DNA of 21,324 nucleotides, taken from contig CAAEEC010000288.1 of NCBI GenBank assembly GCA_900754755.1, positions 1-21,324 of the forward strand. The letters run 5' to 3'. The translations under genes and the position numbers were made by a program. Below, one piece after another: positions 1-7,881 of the stretch. Numbering within the stretch: the stretch's first letter is position 1; each line of letters starts with the position of its first letter. The DNA comes from Clostridia bacterium (GTDB lineage Bacteria > Bacillota > Clostridia > Christensenellales > Aristaeellaceae). The notes below the pieces were generated by a model. The model was not told the DNA's origin. It made no database searches and worked only from the letters and a program-made list of their open reading frames with translations.

Positions 1-1635
1 TGCAAAGACTGCTACAAGTGCATCCGCCATTGCCCCGTGAAGGCCATCAGCTTCGCGGAAAACCGGGCGGAGATCATTCCGGACGAATGCATCCTGTGCG
101 GCCAGTGCTACGTGGTCTGCCCGCAAAACGCCAAGCAGATTCGCTCGGATGTAGACAAAGTGAAGGCCGCCATCCGCGCGGGCAAGCGCGTGGTTGCCTC
201 CGTCGCGCCGTCCTTCATTGCCGATTTCCAGATGGGCGGCATTGAGGACATGGAAGAAACGCTGAAGCGGTTGGGCTTTGCCGCCGCGGAGGAAACCGCG
301 CTGGGCGCGGAACTGGTTTCGCGCGAATACGAGCGGATGGTGCGCGAGGGCAAGCAGAGCGTGATCATCTCCAGCTGCTGCCCCTCGGTGAACAGCCTGA
401 TCCAGAAATATTATCCGGAAATGCTGCGCTACCTGGCGCATGTGCTGTCGCCCATGCAGGCGCACTGCAAGCGCATCCGGGAAAAGGATCCGGGCGCGTA
501 CACGGTGTTCATCGGCCCGTGCATCGCCAAAAAAGGCGAGGCGGACGAATCGAAATACACCGATGTGGCGCTCACCTTCAACGAGCTGCAACAGTGGATG
601 ACGGACGAGGGCATCGAGCCCGTGCGCAAGGAGCGCGAAGCCAAAGAGGGCGTGCGCGCGCGCTTCTACCCCACCACGGGCGGCATTCTCAAGAGCATGC
701 AGGAAGAAACCGGCTACCGCTACATGGCCGTGGACGGCACGGAAAACTGCATGGCCATGCTGGAAGAGCTGCAAACCGGCGAATTTGGCAAGGTGTTTAT
801 CGAAATGAGCGCCTGCGAGGGCAGCTGCATCAATGGCCCGAGCATCCGCGAACACCGCCAGTCGCGCCTGAAGGGCAATCTGCGCGTGGACGCTTACGCG
901 GGCGGGGCCGATTTCGGCGTGGAGCCGCTCAAGGACATCAGCCAGCAATTCGCCTTCCGCAGCACGCACAGCGTGCAGCCGGGCCGCGAGGCCATCCAGG
1001 CCGTGCTCAACCAGATGGGCAAGACCACGCCCGACAAGGAGCTCAACTGCGGCTGCTGCGGCTATCCCACCTGCCGCGACAAGGCCATCGCCGTGTGCCA
1101 GGGCAAGGCCGTGGTGGAAATGTGCCTGCCGTTCCTCAAGGAAAAGGCGGAATCCTTCTCCGACAAGATCATCGGCAACACGCCCAACGCCATCATGGTG
1201 CTCAACGAGGATCTGATCGTGGAGCAGATCAACAAGGCCGCGCTCAACATGTTCAAGTTGCGCAGCGCGGACGACATTCTGCACGGCCCGGTCGTGCGCA
1301 TGCTCGATCCCACGGACTACCTCAATGTGGTCACCACCGGCCGCAACATCTACAACAAGTGCCATTACGTGGCCGAGTACAAGATCTTCGTGGAGGAGAC
1401 CATCCTGTACGACAAGCAGTATCGGATTTTGATCAGCATCATGCGCGACGTGACCGACCGCGAAGAAATGCGCAAGAGCGATCTCGAACTGCGCCGGCAG
1501 ACCGCTGAAATCACCGATAAGGTGATCGACAAACAGATGCGCGTGGTGCAGGAAATCGCCTCGCTGCTGGGCGAAACCACCGCGGAAACCAAAATCGCGC
1601 TCACAAAGCTGAAGGATGCGATCCAGCATGAATAA
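1..1635 (+). CDS. [FeFe] hydrogenase with C-terminal PAS domain, H2-sensor type (5'-truncated)
   Basis: The frame is open from base 1, so the true start lies outside the window; 544 residues are visible (numbered from base 1). The order is two ferredoxin-type [4Fe-4S] motifs (C1/C4/C7/C11, then CILCGQCYVVCP near residue 30), the H-cluster domain, a small Fe-S domain, a PAS domain and a coiled-coil-like tail. H-cluster ligands are all present: SSCCPS (C126/C127), GPCIAKKGE (C174) and ACEGSC (C272, C276). The Fe-S domain is CGCCGYPTC (C350-C358). PAS covers about residues 385-490 and ends in the typical DVTDRE. Hydrogenases with PAS domains (group C/HydS-like) are thought to sense H2 rather than carry bulk flux. 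The gene overlaps the downstream phosphatase by 8 bases, which fits a sensor-output pair. The sensory role is inferred; a catalytic role is not excluded. Confidence 0.9.
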   Translation, partial: CKDCYKCIRHCPVKAISFAENRAEIIPDECILCGQCYVVCPQNAKQIRSDVDKVKAAIRAGKRVVASVAPSFIADFQMGGIEDMEETLKRLGFAAAEETALGAELVSREYERMVREGKQSVIISSCCPSVNSLIQKYYPEMLRYLAHVLSPMQAHCKRIREKDPGAYTVFIGPCIAKKGEADESKYTDVALTFNELQQWMTDEGIEPVRKEREAKEGVRARFYPTTGGILKSMQEETGYRYMAVDGTENCMAMLEELQTGEFGKVFIEMSACEGSCINGPSIREHRQSRLKGNLRVDAYAGGADFGVEPLKDISQQFAFRSTHSVQPGREAIQAVLNQMGKTTPDKELNCGCCGYPTCRDKAIAVCQGKAVVEMCLPFLKEKAESFSDKIIGNTPNAIMVLNEDLIVEQINKAALNMFKLRSADDILHGPVVRMLDPTDYLNVVTTGRNIYNKCHYVAEYKIFVEETILYDKQYRILISIMRDVTDREEMRKSDLELRRQTAEITDKVIDKQMRVVQEIASLLGETTAETKIALTKLKDAIQHE

Positions 1636-2803
1636 TCTGTGGACGGAAACGGGCTATGTGAGCCTGAACAAAACCGGCGAGCAGTTGTGCGGCGACCGGG
1701 TGGAAGTCACCGGCGGCGGCGAAGCCAACCACACCACGCTCGTGCTCGCGGACGGCCTTGGCAGCGGCGTCAAAGCGAACATTCTTTCCACCCTGACTTC
1801 CAAAATCCTGTGCACGATGATCTCCGGCGGCATGCCGATTGAAAGCTGCGTGGAAACCATCGCCGAAACGCTGCCCGTGTGCAGCGTGCGCAAAGTGGCC
1901 TACTCCACGTTCTCGATCATCAGCGTCACGGACAACGAAATCGCCGAGCTGATCCAGTTCGACAACCCGGAGATCATCGTGCTGCGCGGCGGCGTGCGCT
2001 ACGATTATCCCATGACCACGCGGCAGATCGCCGGCAAAACGATCCACGAGAGCCGCTTCCCCGTGGAAGAAAACGACGTGTTCATCGCCATGAGCGACGG
2101 CGCGACCTACGCGGGCGTGGGCCACGCGCTCAACCACGGCTGGCAGCGCGAAAACATCATCGATTTCGCGGAGGCCAACTATCTGCCGGGCAATTCCGCC
2201 AAGTACATCGCGGGCAACATCGTGGACGAGTGCAACCGCCTGTATGAAGGCGAACCCGGCGACGATACCACCGTGGCCGTGGTGCGCATCCGCGCGCGCC
2301 ATCCGGTGAACCTGATGATCGGCCCGCCCTCCACCAAGGACCAGGACATCAAGATGATGAACCTGTTCTTCGCCAAGCAGGGCGAAAAGATCATCTGCGG
2401 CGGCACCACGGCGACCATCGCCTCGCGCTACCTGCACCGGGAACTCAAGCCCACGCTGGACTATCCCGATCCGGAAATCCCGCCCATCAGCCAGCTAGAC
2501 GGCGTGGACCTGGTGACGGAAGGCGTGGTCACCATCTCGCGCGTACTCAAATACGCGGAGGATTTCCTCAACGGCACCGATCTTTCGGCCAGCTGGTCCA
2601 CGCGGCGCGACGGCGCCTCGCTCATCGCGCGCGAGCTGTTCGAAAAGGCGACGGACATCAACTTCTTCGTGGGCCGTGCCATCAACCCAGCGCACCAGAA
2701 CCCGGATTTGCCGATCACCTTCGGCATCAAAATCCAGCTCATCGAAAACCTGGCCAAATGCCTGGAAAAGATGGGCAAACAAATCAAGGTAAGTTACTTC
2801 TAG
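1628..2803 (+). CDS. SpoIIE-family PP2C-type serine/threonine phosphatase
   Basis: A 391-residue soluble protein. Residues about 20-225 form a PP2C/SpoIIE domain with the metal-binding aspartates: LADGLGSG (D42), AMSDGAT (D157) and GDDTTVAV (D212/D213). Enzymes of this family dephosphorylate phosphoserine or phosphothreonine on partners such as anti-anti-sigma factors. The last ~165 residues are outside the phosphatase core, begin with VNLMIGPPS, and I cannot assign them. I chose ATG 1628 (MNNLWTE) over an in-frame ATG at 1616 because GAAGGA at 1611-1616 is correctly spaced only for 1628. The 8-base overlap with the PAS-hydrogenase suggests translational coupling and that this is the output enzyme of the H2 sensor. 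Its target is not visible; no anti-sigma gene or kinase lies nearby. Confidence 0.88.
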   Translation: MNNLWTETGYVSLNKTGEQLCGDRVEVTGGGEANHTTLVLADGLGSGVKANILSTLTSKILCTMISGGMPIESCVETIAETLPVCSVRKVAYSTFSIISVTDNEIAELIQFDNPEIIVLRGGVRYDYPMTTRQIAGKTIHESRFPVEENDVFIAMSDGATYAGVGHALNHGWQRENIIDFAEANYLPGNSAKYIAGNIVDECNRLYEGEPGDDTTVAVVRIRARHPVNLMIGPPSTKDQDIKMMNLFFAKQGEKIICGGTTATIASRYLHRELKPTLDYPDPEIPPISQLDGVDLVTEGVVTISRVLKYAEDFLNGTDLSASWSTRRDGASLIARELFEKATDINFFVGRAINPAHQNPDLPITFGIKIQLIENLAKCLEKMGKQIKVSYF

Positions 2804-2807
2804 GAGG
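2802..2807 (+). promoter_or_regulatory. Ribosome binding site overlapping the phosphatase stop codon
   Basis: A full AGGAGG lies 8 bases before ATG 2816 and shares bases with the TAG stop of the phosphatase gene. It fixes the start of the second hydrogenase and is one of the strongest Shine-Dalgarno sequences in the window. Confidence 0.8.
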
Positions 2808-2815
2808 TTCGCGCC

Positions 2816-4234
2816 ATGCGCATTTTCGATACCGACGTCCAGAAGCTCAAATACGACATCCTGCGCGAAGTCGCGCGGTATGCCTATGAGGACCGGCTGC
2901 TGGACGGCCTTACGGAAATCCCCAAGATCATCGCGCCCGGCCCGAAGCCGACCATGCGCTGCTGCATTTACAAAGAGCGCGCCATCGTGTCCGAGCGGCT
3001 GAAGCTCGCCATGGGCGGCGACAAGGATAACCCCAACACCATCGAGGTCATCGGCATCGCCTGCGACGAATGTCCCGTCTCCACCTATCAGGTGACGGAC
3101 GCCTGCCGCGGCTGCCTGGCGCACCGCTGCGCCGCCGCCTGCCCGCGCGGGGCCATCAGCTTCGACGAGCACCAGAAGGCGCACATCGATCCGGACAAGT
3201 GCGTCGAATGCGGCCGCTGCGCGGAGGCCTGCCAGTACAGCGCGATTTCCAACCACAAGCGTCCCTGCGAAAAGGCGTGCAAGGTGAAGGCGATCACCGA
3301 GGGCGAAAACCACGTGGCGCACATCGACGAGAGCAAGTGCATTGAATGCGGCGCGTGCGTGTATCAGTGCCCGTTCGGCGCCATCTCGGAAAAGTCCTAT
3401 ATTCTGGACGCCATCCGCATCCTGCGCGAAAGCGAGAACGGCAAAAACTACAAGGTCTATGCCGTGGTCGCGCCCTCGATTTCCAGCCAGTTCCGCTATG
3501 CGAAGCTGGGCCAGGTGATCACGGCGCTCAAGCGCCTGGGCTTCTACAACGTGGTGGAAGCCGCGCTGGGCGCGGACATGGTCGCCTGGAGCGAAGCGCA
3601 AGAGCTGGCTGAAAAGGGTTTCCTCACCAGTTCGTGCTGCCCGGCCTTCGTATCGTATATCCACAAGCAGTTCCCCAAACTGGTGGACAAGATTTCGCAC
3701 AACCTCTCCCCCATGGCGATGATCGCCAAGTATTTGAAGGAGAGCGAGCCGGGCAGCAAGGTGATCTTCATCGGCCCGTGCACGGCGAAAAAAGGCGAGG
3801 CGCAAAAGGACAGCGTGAAGCCCTGGGTCGATTGCGTGATGACCTTCCAGGAACTGCAGGCCCTGATCGACAGCCGCGATTTTGAAGTGAGCGAGCTGGA
3901 GGAGAGCCACCTGGACAACGCATCGTATTTCGGGCGCGTTTTCGCCCGCTCGGGCGGCGTGTCCGACGCGGTGCAGGAAGCGCTCAAGGAGCAGGGCATC
4001 GATTTCACCGTCAAGCCCGCGGTGTGCGACGGCATCGAGCAATGCCGCATGGCGCTGCTCAAGGCCAGCCGCGGCGCGCTGCCGGAGAACTTTATCGAGG
4101 GCATGGCCTGCATCGGCGGCTGCATCGGCGGCGCGGGTTGCCTCACCCACGGCGCGAAGGACAAGTCCGAGGTCGATAAATACGGCATGGAAGCCTTCGA
4201 AAAAACGATTTCGGACGCCATCAAGGTGCTTTGA
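2816..4234 (+). CDS. [FeFe] hydrogenase, multi-cluster group-B type
   Basis: A 472-residue [FeFe] hydrogenase. The N-terminal third carries several ferredoxin motifs: a cysteine-rich stretch from CDEC to CAAACP, CVECGRCAEACQ, CEKAC, and CIECGACVYQCP. The H-cluster motifs are SSCCPAF (C274/C275), GPCTAKKGE (C322) and GMACIGGC (C432, C436), so all H-cluster ligands are present. No diaphorase or NADH-binding domain is fused and no HydB/HydC partner is adjacent, so ferredoxin is the likely electron partner for H2 production or uptake. The architecture resembles group-B [FeFe] hydrogenases of Clostridia, which often neighbour PAS-hydrogenase and phosphatase genes. It follows the phosphatase by 12 bases in the same operon. 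Methionine of the usual MPC motif is replaced by glycine (GPC), as in the upstream hydrogenase. Confidence 0.92.
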   Translation: MRIFDTDVQKLKYDILREVARYAYEDRLLDGLTEIPKIIAPGPKPTMRCCIYKERAIVSERLKLAMGGDKDNPNTIEVIGIACDECPVSTYQVTDACRGCLAHRCAAACPRGAISFDEHQKAHIDPDKCVECGRCAEACQYSAISNHKRPCEKACKVKAITEGENHVAHIDESKCIECGACVYQCPFGAISEKSYILDAIRILRESENGKNYKVYAVVAPSISSQFRYAKLGQVITALKRLGFYNVVEAALGADMVAWSEAQELAEKGFLTSSCCPAFVSYIHKQFPKLVDKISHNLSPMAMIAKYLKESEPGSKVIFIGPCTAKKGEAQKDSVKPWVDCVMTFQELQALIDSRDFEVSELEESHLDNASYFGRVFARSGGVSDAVQEALKEQGIDFTVKPAVCDGIEQCRMALLKASRGALPENFIEGMACIGGCIGGAGCLTHGAKDKSEVDKYGMEAFEKTISDAIKVL

Positions 4235-4276
4235 GATCCATCCCCACAGTATTTCAACAGCAAAGGAGATAAAACC

Positions 4277-5224
4277 ATGAGCAGGAAAGTTACCATTATT
4301 GGCGCGGGCAGCGTTGGCAGCACCATCGCGTACACCATGGCCGTGAACGGCCTGGCGGGCGAAGTGGTTATGATCGATATCAACACCAGCAAGGCGCTGG
4401 GCGAGGCCATGGACATCCGCCAGGGCACGCCGTTCTGCGCGCCGATCCAGATCTACGCCGGCACCTATGCCGACGCGGAAGGCTCCGACGTGGTGATCGT
4501 CACCTCCGGCGTGGCGCGCAAGCCCGGCCAGACGCGCATCGACCTGGCGCAGACCAACGTGAACATCATCAAGAGCCTTACGCCGGAAATCGTGAAGTAC
4601 GCGCCCAACGCCATTTACGTCTTTGTGGCGAACCCCGTGGACATCCTGACCTATGTGTTCAACAAGATTTCCGGCATTCCGGAAAACCGCATCATCGGTT
4701 CCGGCACCATCCTGGACACCGCGCGCCTGCGCTCCCGCCTGGCCGAGTATATGTCCATCAGCCAGAAGAACGTGCACGCCTACGTGCTCGGCGAGCACGG
4801 CGACAGCTCGTTTGTGCCGTGGAGCTGCGCGCAGATCGCCAGCGTGAAGCTGGAAGATTACCGCAAGGGCCTCAACTACCGCGACCATGTGTATCCCGAA
4901 TTCAGCTACGATGAAATCGAGCAGTATATGCGCACCTCGGGCGCGAAGATCATCGGCCGCAAGGGCGCCACGTTCTACGCCATCGCCATTTCCGTGTGCC
5001 ACATCGTGGAAGTGCTCTTCGGCAGCACGAATACGGTGATGACCGTCTCCTCCATGATGCATGGCGAATACGGCCTGGACGACGTGTGCCTGTCCATCCC
5101 CTTCATCGTGGGGCCGGAAGGCATCTGCGGCAACATTCTCCCGCCGCTCACCGATGAAGAACTGGTGAAGATGCGCCACTCTGGCGACGTGCTCAAGGGC
5201 GTTATCGCGCAGCTGGACATTTAA
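4277..5224 (+). CDS. mdh: LDH-fold NAD-dependent dehydrogenase, predicted malate dehydrogenase
   Basis: A 315-residue member of the LDH/MDH superfamily. The NAD motif is GAGSVGST (9-16), and an aspartate after beta-2 (MIDIN) favours NAD over NADP. Catalytic residues are present: D147 and R150 (LDH 168/171) and H174 in GEHGDS (LDH His195). By homology most pipelines would call it L-lactate dehydrogenase. However, the substrate-specificity loop reads GVARKPGQTR, placing Arg81 where LDH has Gln102. Arg at this site selects oxaloacetate/malate, and E. coli Mdh has the same VARKPG. T232 (GATFY, near LDH Thr246) is still LDH-like, so some pyruvate activity is possible. Fumarase starts 15 bases downstream, supporting the malate assignment. 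AAGGAG at 4263-4268 precedes the ATG. The 42-base gap before it shows no terminator or clear promoter. Confidence 0.82.
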   Translation: MSRKVTIIGAGSVGSTIAYTMAVNGLAGEVVMIDINTSKALGEAMDIRQGTPFCAPIQIYAGTYADAEGSDVVIVTSGVARKPGQTRIDLAQTNVNIIKSLTPEIVKYAPNAIYVFVANPVDILTYVFNKISGIPENRIIGSGTILDTARLRSRLAEYMSISQKNVHAYVLGEHGDSSFVPWSCAQIASVKLEDYRKGLNYRDHVYPEFSYDEIEQYMRTSGAKIIGRKGATFYAIAISVCHIVEVLFGSTNTVMTVSSMMHGEYGLDDVCLSIPFIVGPEGICGNILPPLTDEELVKMRHSGDVLKGVIAQLDI

Positions 5225-5239
5225 GGAGCGAAACAGGCA

Positions 5240-6604
5240 ATGGAATACAGAATTGAACGCGACTCCATGGGCGAAATGCAGGTGCCCGCGGACAAATACT
5301 GGGGCGCACAGACGCAGCGCAGCAAGCAGAACTTCCAGATCGGCGGCGAAATCATGCCGCGCGAAATCACGCACGCCTTCGGCATCCTCAAAAAGGCCGC
5401 CGCCATGGCGAACTACAAGCTGGGCAAGCTGGATGAGCGCCGCCGCGACCTGATCCTGCAGGCGTGCGACGAGGTGATTTCCGGCCAACTGAACGACCAC
5501 TTCCCGCTGGTGGTGTGGCAAACGGGCAGCGGCACGCAGTCCAACATGAACGCCAACGAGGTCATCGCCAACCGCGGCAACGCCATCGCGGGCGAGCGGC
5601 TTCTGCACCCCAACGACCATGTGAACATGTCGCAGTCCTCCAACGATACCTTCCCCACCGCCATGCACATCGCGGCGGTGCTGGGCATCGAGGATCAGCT
5701 GATCCCGGAAATGGATCGCCTGATTGCAACCTTCAAGCGCCTGGAAGCGGAAAACGAGGGCGTGGTGAAGAGCGGCCGCACGCATTTGCAGGACGCGACG
5801 CCCATCGCCTTCTCGCAGGAAATCAGCGGCTGGCGCAACATGATTGAAAAGACCCGCGCCCAGCTCAAGCTGGCGCTCTCCGGCCTGCACGAGCTGGCCC
5901 TGGGCGGCACCGCCGTGGGCACCGGACTGAACGCGCCCAAGGAGTTCGGCAAGGAAGTGGCCGCCGCCTGCTCGGAACTGACGGGCAAGCCCTTCGTCAC
6001 CGCGGAAAACAAGTTCCACGCGCTCACCAGCAAGGACGATCTGGTATTCGCGCACGGCGCGCTCAAGGCCCTGGCCGCGAACCTGATGAAAATCGCCAAC
6101 GACGTCCGCTGGCTGGCCAGCGGCCCGCGCGACGGCCTGGGCGAGATCTTCATCCCGGAAAACGAGCCGGGCAGTTCCATCATGCCGGGCAAGGTCAACC
6201 CCACGCAGTGCGAAGCCATGACGATGGTGGCCGTGCAGGTCATCGCCAACGACGTGGCCGTGGGCTTCGCCGCCTCGCAGGGCAATTTCGAACTGAACGT
6301 GTTCATGCCCGTGTGCATCTACAACTTCCTGCAGTCGGTGCGCCTGCTGGCGGACGGCATCCGCTCCTTCAACAACAATTGCGTGTCCGGCATCAAGGCC
6401 AACCGCGAGAAGATGGCGCACAACCTGCACAACTCGCTCATGCTCGTGACCGCGCTCAACCCCTATATCGGCTACCACAACGCGGCCAAAACGGCCAAGA
6501 AGGCCTATAAGGAAAACATCTCGCTGAAGGAAGCGTGCGTGCAGCTGGGCTTCCTCACGGCGGAAAAATTCGATTCGGTGTTCCATCCCGAGCAGATGGT
6601 GTAA
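5240..6604 (+). CDS. fumC: Class II fumarate hydratase
   Basis: A 454-residue homotetramer-type, iron-free fumarase that interconverts malate and fumarate in the cytoplasm. The family signature [16 protein letters not shown] is intact at residues 311-326 and includes the catalytic serine. Other conserved blocks are [31 protein letters not shown] and the [11 protein letters not shown] histidine region. Length matches bacterial FumC. The Shine-Dalgarno AAGGAG (5223-5228) overlaps the mdh stop codon, so the two genes are co-transcribed. With mdh upstream and a fumarate reductase pair downstream, the reaction is expected to run towards fumarate. Aspartase shares the fold, but the first residues ([16 protein letters not shown]) and overall sequence fit fumarase. 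Confidence 0.95.
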   Translation: MEYRIERDSMGEMQVPADKYWGAQTQRSKQNFQIGGEIMPREITHAFGILKKAAAMANYKLGKLDERRRDLILQACDEVISGQLNDHFPLVVWQTGSGTQSNMNANEVIANRGNAIAGERLLHPNDHVNMSQSSNDTFPTAMHIAAVLGIEDQLIPEMDRLIATFKRLEAENEGVVKSGRTHLQDATPIAFSQEISGWRNMIEKTRAQLKLALSGLHELALGGTAVGTGLNAPKEFGKEVAAACSELTGKPFVTAENKFHALTSKDDLVFAHGALKALAANLMKIANDVRWLASGPRDGLGEIFIPENEPGSSIMPGKVNPTQCEAMTMVAVQVIANDVAVGFAASQGNFELNVFMPVCIYNFLQSVRLLADGIRSFNNNCVSGIKANREKMAHNLHNSLMLVTALNPYIGYHNAAKTAKKAYKENISLKEACVQLGFLTAEKFDSVFHPEQMV

Positions 6605-6620
6605 GGGGGAAATCGCAAGC

Positions 6621-7412
6621 ATGGTTTACAGTTATTTCCCGGGCTGCACGCTCAAAACCAAGGCCAAGGACCTGGACGCGTACGCCCGCCGGTCGGCCGA
6701 GGCGCTGGGCGTGACGCTCGAAGAGCTGCCCGAGTGGCAGTGCTGCGGCGCGGTGTATCCCATCGCGCAGGATGAAATCGCCACGCGGCTTTCGTCGGTG
6801 CGCGCGCTCAACAGCGCGAAGGAACTGGGGCGCCCGCTCCTCACGCTGTGCTCCGCATGCCACCACGTGATCAAGCGCGTGAACGAGGACATGCGCGCAA
6901 ACGAAGACATCCGCGGCAAGGCCAACCGCTATCTGGAGCTTGCCGAGCCCTACGCGGGCGAAACCCGCGTGGTGCATTATCTGGAAATGCTGCGCGACGA
7001 CGTGGGGTTTGTCGAGCTGAAAAAGAAGGTCGTAAACCCGCTCAAGGGCCGCAAAATCGCCGCCTATTACGGCTGCCTGCTGCTGCGCCCCAACGACGTG
7101 ATGCAGTTCGACAACCCGGAAAATCCCACGATTCTGGAAGACTTTATCCGCGCCATCGGCGCGGAACCGGTGGTTTCCGCGCTGCGCAACGAGTGCTGCG
7201 GCGCGTATGTGGCACTGGAAGACAAATCCGTGCCCGAAAAGCTCGCCGGCCGCATCCTGGATTCCATGCGGGATCTGGGCGCGGACAGCGTGATCACCGC
7301 GTGCCCGCTGTGCCGGTACAACCTGTACACCAACCGCAAGGAAGGCCATCCGCCGGTGTACTATTTCACCGAGCTGCTGGCGGAAGCGCTCGGCGTGAAG
7401 GAGGCGAATTGA
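6621..7412 (+). CDS. hdrB: Heterodisulfide reductase subunit B-like protein (two CCG domains)
   Basis: A 263-residue protein with two complete CCG cysteine-rich domains, the ligand sets that bind non-cubane [4Fe-4S] clusters in methanogen HdrB. Set 1 is C9, C41-C42 and C77/C80. Set 2 is C152, C192-C193 and C228/C231. No membrane segment is seen. In HdrABC, HdrB receives electrons from HdrC and reduces the high-potential acceptor, a disulfide in methanogens. Here no heterodisulfide chemistry or DsrC is visible, and the operon ends with fumarate reductase genes, so the acceptor may be the FrdAB-like pair or an unknown disulfide. The RBS AAGGGGGA lies at 6603-6610, 16 bases after fumC. hdrC begins 2 bases after the stop. 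Confidence 0.93.
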   Translation: MVYSYFPGCTLKTKAKDLDAYARRSAEALGVTLEELPEWQCCGAVYPIAQDEIATRLSSVRALNSAKELGRPLLTLCSACHHVIKRVNEDMRANEDIRGKANRYLELAEPYAGETRVVHYLEMLRDDVGFVELKKKVVNPLKGRKIAAYYGCLLLRPNDVMQFDNPENPTILEDFIRAIGAEPVVSALRNECCGAYVALEDKSVPEKLAGRILDSMRDLGADSVITACPLCRYNLYTNRKEGHPPVYYFTELLAEALGVKEAN

Positions 7413-7414
7413 GC

Positions 7415-7807
7415 ATGGCCGTGAATCCGATGGAGCTGCGCGACACGGTTTTGCGCATCACGGGCGTGAACCCGCGCAAGTGCATGAAATGCGGCAAGTG
7501 CTCCGGTACCTGCCCCGCGTATGACCAGATGGAGTATCATCCGCACCAGTTTGTGGCTATGGTGGAAAAGGGCGATATCGAGCGGCTGATGGCCTCGCCC
7601 AGCGTGTTCATGTGCCTGAGCTGCTTCGCCTGCGTGGAGCGTTGCCCGCGCGGCGTGGAGCCCGCCAAGCTGATTGAGGGCATCCGCCTGGCGATGATCC
7701 GCCAGAAGGACGCCAACCACATGACCATGAATGATATTCCCGCGCTTTTGGACAGCGAAATGCCGCAGCAGGCCATTACCAGCGCCCTGCGCAAATACGC
7801 GAAATGA
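7415..7807 (+). CDS. hdrC: Heterodisulfide reductase subunit C-like ferredoxin
   Basis: A 130-residue two-cluster ferredoxin. Motif 1 is CMKCGKCSGTCP (C23-C33) and motif 2 is CLSCFACVERCP near residues 65-76. It is the expected electron wire between HdrA and HdrB. It is shorter than methanogen HdrC (about 180 residues) and stops about 50 residues after the second cluster; the stop codon is clean, so this looks like a short family member rather than a break. The frame is open far upstream inside hdrB, but ATG 7415 is the sensible start: AAGGAGG at 7398-7404 is about 10 bases before it and homologous sequence begins there. TTG 7409 is an alternative. It lies directly between hdrB and hdrA. Confidence 0.9.
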   Translation: MAVNPMELRDTVLRITGVNPRKCMKCGKCSGTCPAYDQMEYHPHQFVAMVEKGDIERLMASPSVFMCLSCFACVERCPRGVEPAKLIEGIRLAMIRQKDANHMTMNDIPALLDSEMPQQAITSALRKYAK

Positions 7808-7819
7808 CTTAGGCCATGG

Positions 7820-7846
7820 GCGCGCGGGCGGCGGATTGCCGCGCGC
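7820..7846. other. GC-rich inverted repeat in the hdrC-hdrA gap
   Basis: Perfect 8-base arms GCGCGCGG (7820-7827) and CCGCGCGC (7839-7846) flank an 11-base loop in the largest gap of the hdr-flx-frd set (74 bases). No T-run follows, so it is not an intrinsic terminator. An RNA hairpin affecting processing, stability or relative expression is possible, but short GC palindromes arise easily at this base composition. Confidence 0.3.
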
Positions 7847-7863
7847 GACGCCATTGCCATAAC

Positions 7864-7870
7864 GAGGGAG
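7864..7870 (+). promoter_or_regulatory. Ribosome binding site deciding the hdrA start
   Basis: GAGGGAG lies 11 bases before TTG 7882 and only 2 bases before GTG 7873. The spacing favours the TTG start, which also gives the usual HdrA N-terminus (KIGVFVCWCG). An ATG at 7816 would add 22 residues with no resemblance to HdrA. Confidence 0.45.
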
Positions 7871-7881
7871 AAGTGAGTTCA

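Noticed and set aside
37..1635. GTG 37 as the start of the first hydrogenase
   Set aside because: The same frame is open back to base 1 and encodes the cysteines of a ferredoxin motif before this codon, so the gene is truncated by the window.
2495..6622. Very long open frame on the minus strand (about 1375 codons) opposite hydrogenase, mdh and fumC
   Set aside because: It is antisense to three well-supported genes, its translation is His/Ala/Arg/Val-rich with no recognisable domain, and such frames are expected opposite GC-rich codons.
7816..7881. ATG 7816 as the hdrA start
   Set aside because: It would add residues unlike any HdrA N-terminus, lies before the hairpin, and the ribosome binding site is downstream of it.
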